Assembly (NCBI GenBank): GCA_016763975.1
Contig: JAESSS010000047.1
Span: 1-55,197 of the forward strand
Direction: 5' to 3'
From: Candidatus Altimarinota bacterium
Lineage (GTDB): Bacteria > Patescibacteriota > Gracilibacteria > UBA1369 > LOWO2-01-FULL-3
DNA length: 55,197 nt
In this document: one piece after another, positions 8,702 to 17,053 of the stretch
How positions within the stretch are numbered: position 1 is the stretch's first letter
Layout of the letters: each line of letters opens with the position of its first letter
Translations under genes and position numbers: made by a program
Notes under the pieces: model-generated
Told to the model about the DNA's origin: nothing
The model's input: the letters and a program-made list of their open reading frames with translations, nothing else
The model's database searches: none

Positions 8702-9052
8702 CTACACTTTCTTTACATAGCAAGTTTTCAAAACCATAGTCGTTTTGCCTTCTTTAAACTCAACATTCTCCGTATCACCAATTAATCTAATCTTTTTCAC
8801 CACTTTTCCTCTTTTTAAATTAATAGAAGAACCTTTTACATCCAAATCCTTAATAAGCTGCACACTATCACCTTCCTGCAAAATCACACCATTAGAATCC
8901 CTAGTCTCAACCACCTCCTCCATTCCATGACTTCCATCCGTACATTCGCATTCCTCCATCATTTCATACTGATTCGCACAACCATCACCTTCACAAATCC
9001 CAATATCCGGAAGAGTTCCTCCACAACCACCTTTACAAATATAATGAGTCAT
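8702..9052 (-). CDS. PhnA/YjdM-like zinc-ribbon protein
   Basis: A 116-aa protein, start MTHYICKGG at ATG 9052. The N-terminus is rich in cysteine (CKGGCGG, CEGDGC, CECTDG), a zinc-ribbon-like region. Residues about 55-116 form the PhnA domain: VVETRDSNGVILQEGDSV, KDLDVKGSS, LKRGKVVKKIRL and the ending ILKTCYVKKV-type strand (here VLKTCYVKKV). The family was named from a phosphonate operon but its role is not settled. It stands alone between the helicase and the divergent SLH gene. Confidence 0.85.
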   Translation of the reverse strand: MTHYICKGGCGGTLPDIGICEGDGCANQYEMMEECECTDGSHGMEEVVETRDSNGVILQEGDSVQLIKDLDVKGSSINLKRGKVVKKIRLIGDTENVEFKEGKTTMVLKTCYVKKV

Positions 9053-9098
9053 CTTTTTAAATTTAATAAATACCAGCGGAGTATACACGAAGCCAATA

Positions 9099-9107
9099 TG
9101 CTAAAAT
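9099..9107 (+). promoter_or_regulatory. extended -10 of SLH gene (leaderless)
   Basis: TGC-TAAAAT, with six bases between the -10 box and ATG 9114. No convincing -35 box is seen. The TGC extension is the same as in several other promoters of the window. Confidence 0.45.
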
Positions 9108-9113
9108 AGCGTT

Positions 9114-10790
9114 ATGAAAAAATTCCTCTCACTCCTCATCCTCACCGCAATAGTTTCTTCAGGCTTTAGCGATGTGCCCGGTCCAAAAGACGACGCTCCC
9201 GGACATCACTATTACGAAATACTTACTTACCTCCAAGACAAAGAAATAATTTCCGGCTACTCAGACGGGACTTTTAGACCAAATACACCCATCAATCGTG
9301 TCGAACTACTAAGAATAGTAATGGACGCCGCCAACTATCCCAGTCCCGAAGTATCCGAAACAGAAACAGCTGGATTTCCCGATGTACAAGCCCATGCATG
9401 GTATATGCGTTACATCGTCGAAGCCAAAAACAATCAAATAATTTCCGGCAACTCCGACGGAACATTTCGCCCGGAAGCCAATACTAATATTGTCGAAGCA
9501 CTCAAGATCATCTTTCTCGCCAATGACATAGCGATCCCAGAACAAAAACCTGCCCAAGATTGGTACGAACCTTTCGTCAACACAGCTTATGCACTGGCCA
9601 TTTTCCCCAACTTAGAAATCGACACCTTTGATCCCGGGCAATCCATAACTCGCGGACAATTTGCCGAATTAGCTTTTCAAATAAGTTATATGAAGGAAGA
9701 AAATCTCTCACAATTCAGCTGGCCAGAATGGATACCACAACCCAATCAAGAACCATACATCAGTGAAACACCTTTCGAAAACCCTGTGGAAACACCCATC
9801 GAAACACCCATCGAAGAAATTGTAATCACTGGGCCAACTTCACCATTTTTTGGCTCTACTGTGCCCTGCACAGAAAATCCAAATCTAATTTTTTCCCACA
9901 GCTTAGTCAATTTTCAAGACATTTCAGCAATCATCCCACCCGGTTCACCAAATGGAGACGTAATAAAATCCCACTCCTACATCGAAAGTGCAAAAGGCAA
10001 TGAAATCCCCATCTACGCCCCCACTGACAGCATGTTGATCGCCGGAGTACACTACTCAGAAGACCCAGCCCGCAGCGAATACATGCTCACATTCCAAACA
10101 AGTTGTGAAATCATATTTCTCCTCGACCACTTCACCAGCCCAGTAGCAAAAATTATCTCGGCACTACCAGAAACTCCTCAAGTAGGAACCCAAACCAACG
10201 GCACAATCCCACCATTATTAATCGAATTCAAAGCTGGCGAACTCCTCGGCTACAGCTCCGGCACCACCCAAGCAAAACGCTTCGACTTTGGGCTTTATGA
10301 CATCAATCAAGAAAACCAATTCGCCAATCCCGAGCGTCAACGTGGATGGCGCGACTTCAACTCGGCATGTCCCTACGACTACTTTGAATCCGATGTCAAA
10401 ATCGCCTACTACGCTCGTTTCGCCACTCTCGGCGGCTCAATCGTAAACACCAACAATGAGTGTCGTTCCGCCGACCAAGACCTCAAAGGCACAATCCAAG
10501 GCGCTTGGTACGACTCCCCCTCCGAAGCCCAAAAACAACTAGCAATTGTGCAAGAAATAGACAATAACGAACTGCGAATCGTACGCAGCAACAAACAGCA
10601 CATCACAATACGCTCCTATAACAGCACTTTCAAATTTCCCCGAGAAATAACTACAGAACACTGCTACCAAGACGACGACGAATACATCTATTTCAAAAAC
10701 ATCTCCGACACAGAGATGGCCATCAACGAAGGCAGCGGAAACTGCCCCTCCTCCTTTGAAGAAAGCACCCAAAGCAACTATTATCGTTAG
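9114..10790 (+). CDS. SLH-domain surface protein
   Basis: A 558-aa secreted protein: signal peptide (MKKFLSLLILTAIVSSG), then three S-layer homology repeats in residues about 30-200 (IISGYSDGTFRPNTPINRVE, IISGNSDGTFRPEANTN, and a diverged third with FDPGQSITRGQFAEL). A Pro/Glu-rich linker (ETPIETPIEE) follows. The C-terminal ~300 residues contain HSYIES and IPIYAPTDS, which resemble the core strands of an M23/LytM-type fold without an obvious complete zinc site, so catalysis is doubtful. SLH domains anchor proteins to the cell wall or S-layer. The gene is strongly C-rich at third positions. Confidence 0.85.
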   Translation: MKKFLSLLILTAIVSSGFSDVPGPKDDAPGHHYYEILTYLQDKEIISGYSDGTFRPNTPINRVELLRIVMDAANYPSPEVSETETAGFPDVQAHAWYMRYIVEAKNNQIISGNSDGTFRPEANTNIVEALKIIFLANDIAIPEQKPAQDWYEPFVNTAYALAIFPNLEIDTFDPGQSITRGQFAELAFQISYMKEENLSQFSWPEWIPQPNQEPYISETPFENPVETPIETPIEEIVITGPTSPFFGSTVPCTENPNLIFSHSLVNFQDISAIIPPGSPNGDVIKSHSYIESAKGNEIPIYAPTDSMLIAGVHYSEDPARSEYMLTFQTSCEIIFLLDHFTSPVAKIISALPETPQVGTQTNGTIPPLLIEFKAGELLGYSSGTTQAKRFDFGLYDINQENQFANPERQRGWRDFNSACPYDYFESDVKIAYYARFATLGGSIVNTNNECRSADQDLKGTIQGAWYDSPSEAQKQLAIVQEIDNNELRIVRSNKQHITIRSYNSTFKFPREITTEHCYQDDDEYIYFKNISDTEMAINEGSGNCPSSFEESTQSNYYR

Positions 10791-11599
10791 CGGCCTGACC
10801 TAATTTTCACAGAAAAATCATCACTATCGCCATACTCCTCAGCAAGATCATTAATTTGGAAATGTTCTCTCGCCTTTTCAAATGACAAATCAGTATCAAT
10901 CAACCCAGCATCAAAAGCCAATTCTCCGCTAAACGCCGGCAAAAGAACTTTATAATTCCAAGCTGACAACTTGTCTTCACGCACCTCATTCAAGTGATCC
11001 ACCAAGTTCGTGGTGCAAGTACTAGTCAAAGTATTATAAAACTCCGGCGCATCCTTGAGCTTATTCGCTCGCGTTAGCATAGAAATAAACATCTTCTGCA
11101 TGCCTTCTTGGCTACCATTCATCGGATATAGATAAACCTGATCCTTACGATAATTTGTTCTCAACTTAATCACATCCCTTTCATCAGCAATCACATACTG
11201 AAGCTCATATTGCCTAAACAAACCCTTCAAAGGAGAAAATTCCTCCCCCACTTCCTTCCGAATCTCCACTGAAATCGAAACATATTCATCCCCCTCAAAA
11301 CCAAAACTCAAAAGCGTATGCGCCGGCCCCTCAAAATCAGAAAACGGCTCCACCAAAAAATCCACCGATTTCAAATCCTCAAGCCTAAAAGTCTTATCGT
11401 AATAACTAACATCAAAGTCATCAACATCCCGATAATCAATATTACGAATATTAAAAATCTCCACTTCTTCCACACCAATTTCCGCATAAGAAAGCTCAGT
11501 TTGATCTGATTTCCACTCACGATCATTGGAAGGCTGAAAAATAACCAACTCCAATATTAGAGCTATCACCACCGCGTAAAAGAAGTATTTAAATTTCAT
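10787..11599 (-). CDS. DUF4105 family membrane-anchored protein
   Basis: A 270-aa protein with one N-terminal transmembrane helix and an external domain matching DUF4105: HTLLSFGFEGDEYVSIS, then SVEIRKEVGEEFSPLKG, YVIADERDVIKLRTNY, YLYPM and PEFYNTLTSTCTTN. The Cys in STCTTN and the conserved His suggest a protease-like or binding fold, which is my inference; no function is established for the family. It is convergent with the SLH gene (4-bp overlap) and divergent from the exporter gene. Confidence 0.85.
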   Translation of the reverse strand: MKFKYFFYAVVIALILELVIFQPSNDREWKSDQTELSYAEIGVEEVEIFNIRNIDYRDVDDFDVSYYDKTFRLEDLKSVDFLVEPFSDFEGPAHTLLSFGFEGDEYVSISVEIRKEVGEEFSPLKGLFRQYELQYVIADERDVIKLRTNYRKDQVYLYPMNGSQEGMQKMFISMLTRANKLKDAPEFYNTLTSTCTTNLVDHLNEVREDKLSAWNYKVLLPAFSGELAFDAGLIDTDLSFEKAREHFQINDLAEEYGDSDDFSVKIRSGR

Positions 11600-11629
11600 G
11601 TTACACTCAACTTAACAAAAAAACACATT

Positions 11630-12259
11630 ATGAGCCAATATCTTCCAGAACTTTTAACAGTAATCCTCATCCACTTCCTCGCCGTTGTCAGTCCGGGACC
11701 TGACTTTGCCGTAGTTGCCAAAAATAGCCTCGTACACAATCGCAAAGTCGGAATCTACACTGCATTCGGCATTTCTATCGGAATCTGCGTACACGTCTTC
11801 TATTCTTTAATCGGAATCGGACTAATCATTTCACAATCAGTCGTTTTATTTTCAACAATCAAACTAATCGGCGCTGCTTACCTGATCTACATCGGCATAA
11901 AAGCACTTAGATCAAAAGCAAATACATTAAAAATTTCATCAGAAAAAACTCAAAAAACTCCCTCAGCAAAAGAAGCGATCAAAATCGGATTTCTCACAAA
12001 CGCCCTCAACCCAAAAGCAACAATTTTCTTCCTCGCCGTTTTCACCCAAGTAATCGATCCCTCAACTCCAAAAAGCGTTCAAGTAATCTACGGACTAGTA
12101 ATGTTTATCAACACTTTCCTACTTTTCACACTGATATCCATCGGATTATCCCAAAAAATGATCAAAAAACAATTCTCCAAATTCCAACACCACATCGAAC
12201 GCACAATGGGCGCAATCCTCATCGGTCTAGGAATAAAAATTGCAATTTCAAAAGACTAA
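11630..12259 (+). CDS. LysE/RhtB-family amino-acid exporter
   Basis: A 209-aa membrane protein with about six helices. The family signature is near the start: VSPGPDFAVVAKNSL (residues 21-35), followed by GIYTAFGISIGICVHV, AYLIYIGIKAL, and the later FLTNALNPKATIFFLAVF. LysE/RhtB proteins export amino acids or related metabolites; the substrate cannot be read from the sequence. A TGT-TACACT extended -10 (11599-11607) would start transcription about 16 nt upstream. Gap to gpmA is small (15 bp), but gpmA also has its own promoter. Confidence 0.9.
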   Translation: MSQYLPELLTVILIHFLAVVSPGPDFAVVAKNSLVHNRKVGIYTAFGISIGICVHVFYSLIGIGLIISQSVVLFSTIKLIGAAYLIYIGIKALRSKANTLKISSEKTQKTPSAKEAIKIGFLTNALNPKATIFFLAVFTQVIDPSTPKSVQVIYGLVMFINTFLLFTLISIGLSQKMIKKQFSKFQHHIERTMGAILIGLGIKIAISKD

Positions 12260-12267
12260 TATATAGT
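12240..12267 (+). promoter_or_regulatory. leaderless promoter of gpmA
   Basis: TTGCAA (12240-12245), 16-bp spacer, TATAGT (12262-12267), then 7 bases to ATG 12275. The promoter overlaps the 3' end of the exporter gene. Confidence 0.5.
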
Positions 12268-12274
12268 GTCGACA

Positions 12275-13015
12275 ATGATCAAACTAGTACTACTCAGACA
12301 CGGCCAAAGCACTTGGAACAAAAAAAAATTCTTCACCGGATGGACCGATGTCGATTTGACCGAACAAGGAGTTGAAGAAGCAAAAGAAAGTGGCCAAATC
12401 CTCAAAGAAGAAGGTTACACTTTTGACCTAGCCTTCACTTCATACCAAAAACGCGCAATCAGAACTCTCTGGTTTACTCTCGAAGAAATGGACCTAATGT
12501 GGATTCCCGTTGAAAAAGATTGGCGCCTCAATGAAAAAAGTTACGGCGCACTCCAAGGCCTCAGCAAAGTAGAAACATCAGTAGAAAAAGGTGAAGAACA
12601 AGTTATGATCTGGCGTCGCAGCTTCGACGTTCCTGCTCCAGCACTGACAAAAGAAGACGAACGCTGGCCTGGACACGAAGAAAAATACAAAGACGTACCC
12701 GAAGATCAACTACCTCTAACAGAATCCCTAAAAGACACCATCGAACGCGTATTACCATATTGGAACGAAACAATAGTACCTCAACTAAAAGACGGCAAAA
12801 AAATAGTAGTCTCAGCGCACGGCAACTCTCTCCGCGCCCTCGTAAAACACCTCGACAACATTTCTGACGAAGACATCTCAAGCCTAAACATCCCCACCGG
12901 CGTCCCTCTAGTTTACGAACTCGACGACGACCTCAAACCAATCAAACATTACTACCTCGGCGACCAAGAAGCCATCGCCGCAGCCGCAAAAGAAGTAGGA
13001 GACCAAAGCAAATAA
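12275..13015 (+). CDS. gpmA: 2,3-bisphosphoglycerate-dependent phosphoglycerate mutase
   Basis: A 246-aa glycolytic enzyme interconverting 3- and 2-phosphoglycerate. It shows the [10 protein letters not shown] motif with phospho-acceptor His9, [30 protein letters not shown], PxSESLKD-type sequence (here [10 protein letters not shown]), and the second catalytic His in [11 protein letters not shown]. The ATG at 12275 is chosen over an in-frame GTG at 12266, because the TATAGT -10 box (12262-12267) overlaps that GTG. The gene therefore is predicted leaderless. Confidence 0.95.
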   Translation: MIKLVLLRHGQSTWNKKKFFTGWTDVDLTEQGVEEAKESGQILKEEGYTFDLAFTSYQKRAIRTLWFTLEEMDLMWIPVEKDWRLNEKSYGALQGLSKVETSVEKGEEQVMIWRRSFDVPAPALTKEDERWPGHEEKYKDVPEDQLPLTESLKDTIERVLPYWNETIVPQLKDGKKIVVSAHGNSLRALVKHLDNISDEDISSLNIPTGVPLVYELDDDLKPIKHYYLGDQEAIAAAAKEVGDQSK

Positions 13016-13022
13016 TTCAATA

Positions 13023-13040
13023 TCTGGGGATATCCCCAGA
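13023..13040. repeat. 18-bp perfect palindrome after gpmA
   Basis: TCTGGGGAT followed by ATCCCCAGA. As RNA this forms a 7-bp stem with a 4-base loop right after the gpmA stop. No T-run follows on either strand, so it may be a 3'-end stabilising hairpin or weak terminator between the converging gpmA and glycosylase genes. The rest of the 90-bp gap shows nothing clear. Confidence 0.5.
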
Positions 13041-13105
13041 ATAAAAACGTCGATTTAACCGCAGACAGAAGGCGGAAAACCCTATTCGCCAAAACTGAAA
13101 AACAC

Positions 13106-13828
13106 CTAAAGTGCAAACCTCTTCATTTCACTCTGAAGCCGCACGTGTTCATGATTTATTCCAGCAGAATATCCCAATACTCTAGAAAGATTAGAATAAG
13201 ATAAACCGGTTTCTTGATGCCATTTATTAAAAGTCTCCTGCACCAACTTCAAATCCCTCTTCGAACTAACAATTTCCGGCACATCCACCCCCGCATTCCT
13301 CAACGCCTGCGTCACATCACGTGAAAGCAAAAAGGAATCTTTTCCCATCCTCCTAAGAAAATACTGACCCGTCATTCCTCCCAAACGCGAACCACGCTTC
13401 TTCAAAAAACTCAAAAGCCCCACCAAATCATCACTCGGCCACTGAGCAATAAATTTCGCAAAACTTCCATATTCCTCAGCAATTTCTAACATAAAAAAAA
13501 CATTTTCTTTTACCGCCAAAATCTTCTGCATATTTCTCACCACACGTTTATCACTGCCAAATCCTTCCCAAACCTCCGGTGACAAAGCCGCCAATCTCAA
13601 AGGATCAAATCCCAGAAAAACCGTTTCAAAATCAGGCCATTTCACATCAATAACCTTCCACGCAAATCCCGCATTAAAAATCCCCCTCGTCATCATCGCC
13701 AAAAACCGGTGATCCGGAATCTTTGCCAACTCCTTCGCACTCAAAGCCCGCGGCAACAAACTCTTCAAAGCCGCAGCTCCACCTTTGCGATCCTCGGCTA
13801 TCTCAATTGTTTTTTGGAAATCTTTCAT
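13106..13828 (-). CDS. DNA-3-methyladenine glycosylase-like protein (HhH superfamily)
   Basis: A 240-aa protein matching the COG2818-type glycosylase family. It shows RKGGAAALKSLLP, FLAMMTRGIFNAGFAWKVI, KWPDFETVFLGFDP, VRNMQKILAVKEN, and the diagnostic LLSFLKKRGSRLGGMTGQYF. Such enzymes excise alkylated bases to begin base-excision repair. The start (ATG 13828) lies just past the FkbM stop codon (TAG, 13830-13832), so it is translated from the same message. A C-terminal helix-turn-helix-like end (LSYSNLSRVLGYSAGI) is also seen in family members. Confidence 0.85.
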   Translation of the reverse strand: MKDFQKTIEIAEDRKGGAAALKSLLPRALSAKELAKIPDHRFLAMMTRGIFNAGFAWKVIDVKWPDFETVFLGFDPLRLAALSPEVWEGFGSDKRVVRNMQKILAVKENVFFMLEIAEEYGSFAKFIAQWPSDDLVGLLSFLKKRGSRLGGMTGQYFLRRMGKDSFLLSRDVTQALRNAGVDVPEIVSSKRDLKLVQETFNKWHQETGLSYSNLSRVLGYSAGINHEHVRLQSEMKRFAL

Positions 13829-13829
13829 A

Positions 13830-14462
13830 CTAAGTCGCTAATAGGTACCCCATATTCTTATCATAATTCGACGGAAATTTCTTCACAGAAAAATTCTTCC
13901 CCAAAAGCGCCACCAAACTAGAAGGCTCACGATGATATTCCACAAAAATCGCTCCAAATAGACTCAAATCCAAAGAAGGCAAAATCTCAAACTCCGCCCC
14001 TTCACAATCCATTTTCAAAAAATCACATCCCCTTTTCAACTGAGAAACTCGCACTTTGACCGAATCACCCTCTCCATAAAAACTATGATTATGCGAATCT
14101 TCACTCAAGAAAAATTCACGCTCCCCAGCCTCAGCTCCCACCGCCACATTTTTGCAAACAACATCCCTCACACCATTTCTTTTTAAATTCTCCTTCATCA
14201 AAGCGAAATTCTCCACCGATGGCTCAAAAGCCGTAATCTTCGCATCAGAAAGCAAAGAAGCATAAACAGAAAAAAGCCCAATATGCGCACCAACATCAAA
14301 AATCGTCTTAGCCTTCGCAATAATCGAGTCCACAATCCTATATTCCCCATCACGAAAAATCTCATCAAAAACCGATTCATCAGCCTCACTCGGCAAATCA
14401 AAACTAAGTTCCTTTCCAAATATTTTTACTTTCCTCTCTTTCATCACTACAATCTTTAACAT
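13830..14462 (-). CDS. FkbM-family methyltransferase
   Basis: A 210-aa SAM-dependent methyltransferase. Motif I is IFDVGAHIGLFSVYAS; then ITAFEPSVENFALMKENLKRN, VVCKNVAVG, and the FkbM motif FLKMDCEGAEFEIL. FkbM enzymes O-methylate sugars and other small molecules; the substrate is unknown. Two starts are possible: ATG 14462 (MLKIVVMKER) or ATG 14444. I prefer 14462, because TAGAAT (complement 14470-14475) lies 7 bases upstream. With that start its ATG and the proB ATG share the same CATG. The longer open frame upstream is antisense to proB and not used. Confidence 0.85.
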   Translation of the reverse strand: MLKIVVMKERKVKIFGKELSFDLPSEADESVFDEIFRDGEYRIVDSIIAKAKTIFDVGAHIGLFSVYASLLSDAKITAFEPSVENFALMKENLKRNGVRDVVCKNVAVGAEAGEREFFLSEDSHNHSFYGEGDSVKVRVSQLKRGCDFLKMDCEGAEFEILPSLDLSLFGAIFVEYHREPSSLVALLGKNFSVKKFPSNYDKNMGYLLAT

Positions 14463-14475
14463 GAAACGCATTCTA
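14425..14475. promoter_or_regulatory. interlocked divergent leaderless promoters of proB and fkbM
   Basis: Plus strand: TTTACT (14425-14430), 17-bp spacer, TACAAT (14448-14453), 7 bases, ATG 14461 of proB. Minus strand: TAGAAT (complement 14470-14475), 7 bases, ATG 14462 of the methyltransferase. Each -10 box lies inside the other gene's coding sequence, and the two start codons overlap in CATG (14460-14463). Confidence 0.55.
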
Positions 14476-15477
14476 ATCAAAATCGGCACCAACGTCATTA
14501 CCAAAGAAAATGGCCTCCTCAACACAAAGGTAATGGCCCAAATCGTCGCCCAAATCGTAAAACTCAAAAAACAGGGCATCGAAGTAATAATCGTTTCCTC
14601 AGGAGCAATGGGAGCTGGACGCGCCTTGGTCACGCCTCACAGCAAAAACAAAGTAGTACAAAGACAAATTCTCGCCTCAGTCGGACAAATAAAACTTTTA
14701 GAAAAATATTCCGCACTCTTTGCCAAACACAAATACATCACAGCTCAAGTTCTCGCCACAAAAGAAGATTTCCGCGACCGCATGCACTACCTAAACATGC
14801 AAAACTGTTTCCAAGCCCTGCTCCGCGACAAAATTGTACCAATCGTAAACGAAAATGACGTCATCTCTGTCAGCGAAATCATGTTCACCGACAACGACGA
14901 ACTGGCCGGCCTAATCGCCTCAATGATGAATGTAGACCAATTATTCCTACTGACATCTGTTGATGGGATTTTAGACGACAAAGGAAAAGTAATAAAAAAT
15001 CCCAACGATTCTAGCAAAAAACACATCACCCAAGAAAAATCTGAAATGGGACGCGGCGGCATGTCCACAAAACTAAACATCGCCCAAAAACTCGCCAGCC
15101 TAGGAACCAAAACCTTTATCGTAAACGGACAAAAACCAGACTGCATCACCAATCCACAAGGCAGCGAATTCCCAGCTAAAAAAACATCTACAAAACAGGT
15201 GAAAAAATGGATCGCCATGGCAGAAGGCAAAGCCAAAGTCCACATCAACGACTGCACCACCAAGATAATTAAAGAAAGATCAATCAGCCTGCTCCCAATC
15301 GGCATCACCAAAATCGAAGGCCAATTCGAAAAAGGCGACATCCTCAGCATCATCTCAGACAGCGGCCAAGAAATCGGTCTCGGCAAAGCCCAATACGGCC
15401 ACAAAGCCGCCAAAAAAATCATAGGAAAAAAGGGCCAAAAGGCCCTCATCCATTGCGACTACCTAACCCTAATCTAA
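14461..15477 (+). CDS. proB: glutamate 5-kinase
   Basis: A 338-aa enzyme phosphorylating glutamate in proline synthesis. The amino-acid kinase domain shows LIKIGTNVI, VSSGAMGAG, NENDVIS, DNDELAG and GRGGMSTKLNIAQKLA. Residues about 250-338 form a PUA domain (GKAKVHINDCTTKIIKERS, LLPIGITKIEGQFEKGDI). No proA or proC neighbour is present, so the pathway must be completed elsewhere or the product used otherwise. It begins with the same CATG as the divergent methyltransferase. Confidence 0.95.
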   Translation: MKRILIKIGTNVITKENGLLNTKVMAQIVAQIVKLKKQGIEVIIVSSGAMGAGRALVTPHSKNKVVQRQILASVGQIKLLEKYSALFAKHKYITAQVLATKEDFRDRMHYLNMQNCFQALLRDKIVPIVNENDVISVSEIMFTDNDELAGLIASMMNVDQLFLLTSVDGILDDKGKVIKNPNDSSKKHITQEKSEMGRGGMSTKLNIAQKLASLGTKTFIVNGQKPDCITNPQGSEFPAKKTSTKQVKKWIAMAEGKAKVHINDCTTKIIKERSISLLPIGITKIEGQFEKGDILSIISDSGQEIGLGKAQYGHKAAKKIIGKKGQKALIHCDYLTLI

Positions 15478-15974
15478 ACCCACTTAATCGAACAGCCCAT
15501 CGAATTCTCCGCTTCAAGCTCCCTCCCTTCCAACAATGCCTTCAATACCTCAGCCGTCACAGAACGATGATGAACTAATTTGCGACCCTCACCATAAACA
15601 AAGATATCCGGCGTACATTGAGCCTGATATTCACTCGCCACAGCCTGATCAGGATCTTCTAAATAAGGAAAATTCATATCATATCTCTCGTAATATTCCT
15701 TCATTTTCTCCATTGTCTCTTCATCATATTCTTCATTCGCAGTATTTGGATTAATTCCCACAAACTGCACATCTCCCTCGAATTCCTCCTGCAAAGCCAC
15801 CCAATCATGCCAAATCTTCTGCACATAAGGACAATGATTACACATAAAAATCACCACCAATAACTTCGCATCAGCAAAATTAGCCAAAGAATATCTCTGA
15901 CCATCCGTAGCTTTCAAAGAAAAATCCTTCGCAGGATCACCCATCGGCACTTCAATTGATTCTAACAAAGTCAT
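15474..15974 (-). CDS. thioredoxin-like (redoxin) protein
   Basis: A 166-aa soluble thioredoxin-fold protein. It shows GDPAKDFSLKATDGQRYSL (peroxiredoxin-like opening), the active-site motif CNHCPY with Cys45 and Cys48, VGINPNTANEEYDEE, and CTPDIFVYG. It ends in SMGCSIKW, a tail I recognise from this redoxin subfamily. It probably reduces disulfides or peroxides; the partner is unknown. A TATAGT box (complement 15981-15986) stands 6 bases before ATG 15974. The 3' end overlaps the convergent proB by 4 bp. Confidence 0.85.
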   Translation of the reverse strand: MTLLESIEVPMGDPAKDFSLKATDGQRYSLANFADAKLLVVIFMCNHCPYVQKIWHDWVALQEEFEGDVQFVGINPNTANEEYDEETMEKMKEYYERYDMNFPYLEDPDQAVASEYQAQCTPDIFVYGEGRKLVHHRSVTAEVLKALLEGRELEAENSMGCSIKWV

Positions 15975-15980
15975 GCTCCG

Positions 15981-16008
15981 ACTATACACCAGGCAAAACT
16001 TTCTTCAA
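15981..16008 (-). promoter_or_regulatory. leaderless promoter of thioredoxin-like gene
   Basis: On the complement: TTGAAG, 16-bp spacer, TATAGT (15981-15986), 6 bases, ATG 15974. It lies within the 3' end of the upstream hydrolase gene. Confidence 0.45.
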
Positions 16009-16968
16009 GTAAAGCCCCATTGTGTCTTTCTTGAAATCACTCATCGTATAAGGTATCGAATGCTCAAAATCAGGAACATTTTCCAAAGTCACATTCACCT
16101 TACCCTTAATACTTTTCATCCAATTTTCAATTGTTTTAAAAGGAATTGCCTTATCATAACGCCCTCTCATTATATGAAAATTCGTATCCTTTGCAGCGCC
16201 ACCCTCCTCAAATAAATCATCAAACCACCTTCCATGTTTCATACACATATCCCAAAAAACACGTGACGAATCATCAAAACCCCTCACATAATGATCACCG
16301 TTTTCATCACCAGAAAACATAATACGATTATGATCCTGCTCCTGAAGCTGTATTACTCCACCTTTATTTTTCAAAACATTCAAAAACGTACTAACTAAAT
16401 ATTTCTTTACCAACCAAACAAACTTAGGCGCCAAAAATCCCAATTCCCACTTCCCCACATCAACCACTGGATTCAAAGCAATAACATCACTCACCCTTGA
16501 ACCAACATTTCTCATCACCGCCAAAGCATCAAGAAAGCCGGCAGAATGAGCAATAATAACAATCTCCTTAGCCAACTTACCCGCTTCATCAAGCGCAGCA
16601 ACAGTACTTTGCGCATCTTTCACCCTACCCTTTAGTGTACCTCCATAAACCTCAACATTCACCGCTCTACCCACAGTATCAACAGCCAGAATATCAGTAT
16701 TATCCAGACTGTCACCCAAAACCTTCATCAAAACGGTCAAAAAGTCCCCATTAAATTGAGCGGAAGTCTCTCCCAAGCCAGGAAAAATAACCACAGAACG
16801 ATCAGTCTGCCCCTCCCGATAAACTCTTGTAAAAGATCTCACATCCTGCCCCGCCCCCACAAAACCAAGTTCTCCCTGAGCACTAACACCGTCACGCTCA
16901 ACATCAACCTCACCATAGCCAGAATAGCAGCCCTCCTCCGTATTAAATTTATCCTCCAAAGTATCCAT
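15982..16968 (-). CDS. alpha/beta hydrolase
   Basis: A 328-aa protein starting MDTLEDKFN (ATG 16968). The open frame continues 36 bases upstream toward the glnA terminator but that part is not needed. It shows an alpha/beta hydrolase core: VVIFPGLGETSAQF (oxyanion region), VIIAHSAGFLDAL-type nucleophile elbow with Ser in AHSAG, MRGRYDKAIPF (acidic residue strand) and a late His in DFEHSIPYT. Substrate is unknown. No signal peptide. It follows the glnA terminator on the same strand. Confidence 0.8.
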   Translation of the reverse strand: MDTLEDKFNTEEGCYSGYGEVDVERDGVSAQGELGFVGAGQDVRSFTRVYREGQTDRSVVIFPGLGETSAQFNGDFLTVLMKVLGDSLDNTDILAVDTVGRAVNVEVYGGTLKGRVKDAQSTVAALDEAGKLAKEIVIIAHSAGFLDALAVMRNVGSRVSDVIALNPVVDVGKWELGFLAPKFVWLVKKYLVSTFLNVLKNKGGVIQLQEQDHNRIMFSGDENGDHYVRGFDDSSRVFWDMCMKHGRWFDDLFEEGGAAKDTNFHIMRGRYDKAIPFKTIENWMKSIKGKVNVTLENVPDFEHSIPYTMSDFKKDTMGLYLKKVLPGV

Positions 16969-17004
16969 TTCACTTAAAATTAAAAATAGGCGCCATTCAA
17001 ACAC

Positions 17005-17034
17005 AAAAAAGGCCCTAGCACAAGCGCCAGAGCC
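17005..17034 (-). terminator. intrinsic terminator of glnA
   Basis: On the complement: a 9-bp stem with wobbles (GGCTCTGGC / GCTAGGGCC, plus-strand 17011-17019 and 17026-17034), 6-base loop, followed by TTTTTT (17005-17010). It lies 20 bp after the glnA stop. Confidence 0.8.
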
Positions 17035-17053
17035 CTTTTCTCAACTATTTTAT

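Noticed and set aside
12266-12274. GTG start for gpmA
   Set aside because: It overlaps the -10 box; ATG 12275 matches the family N-terminus.
14787-15449. 220-aa open frame antisense to proB
   Set aside because: proB is intact on the other strand; the frame is Ser/Met/Ile/Trp-rich with no domain and arises from the strand composition bias.
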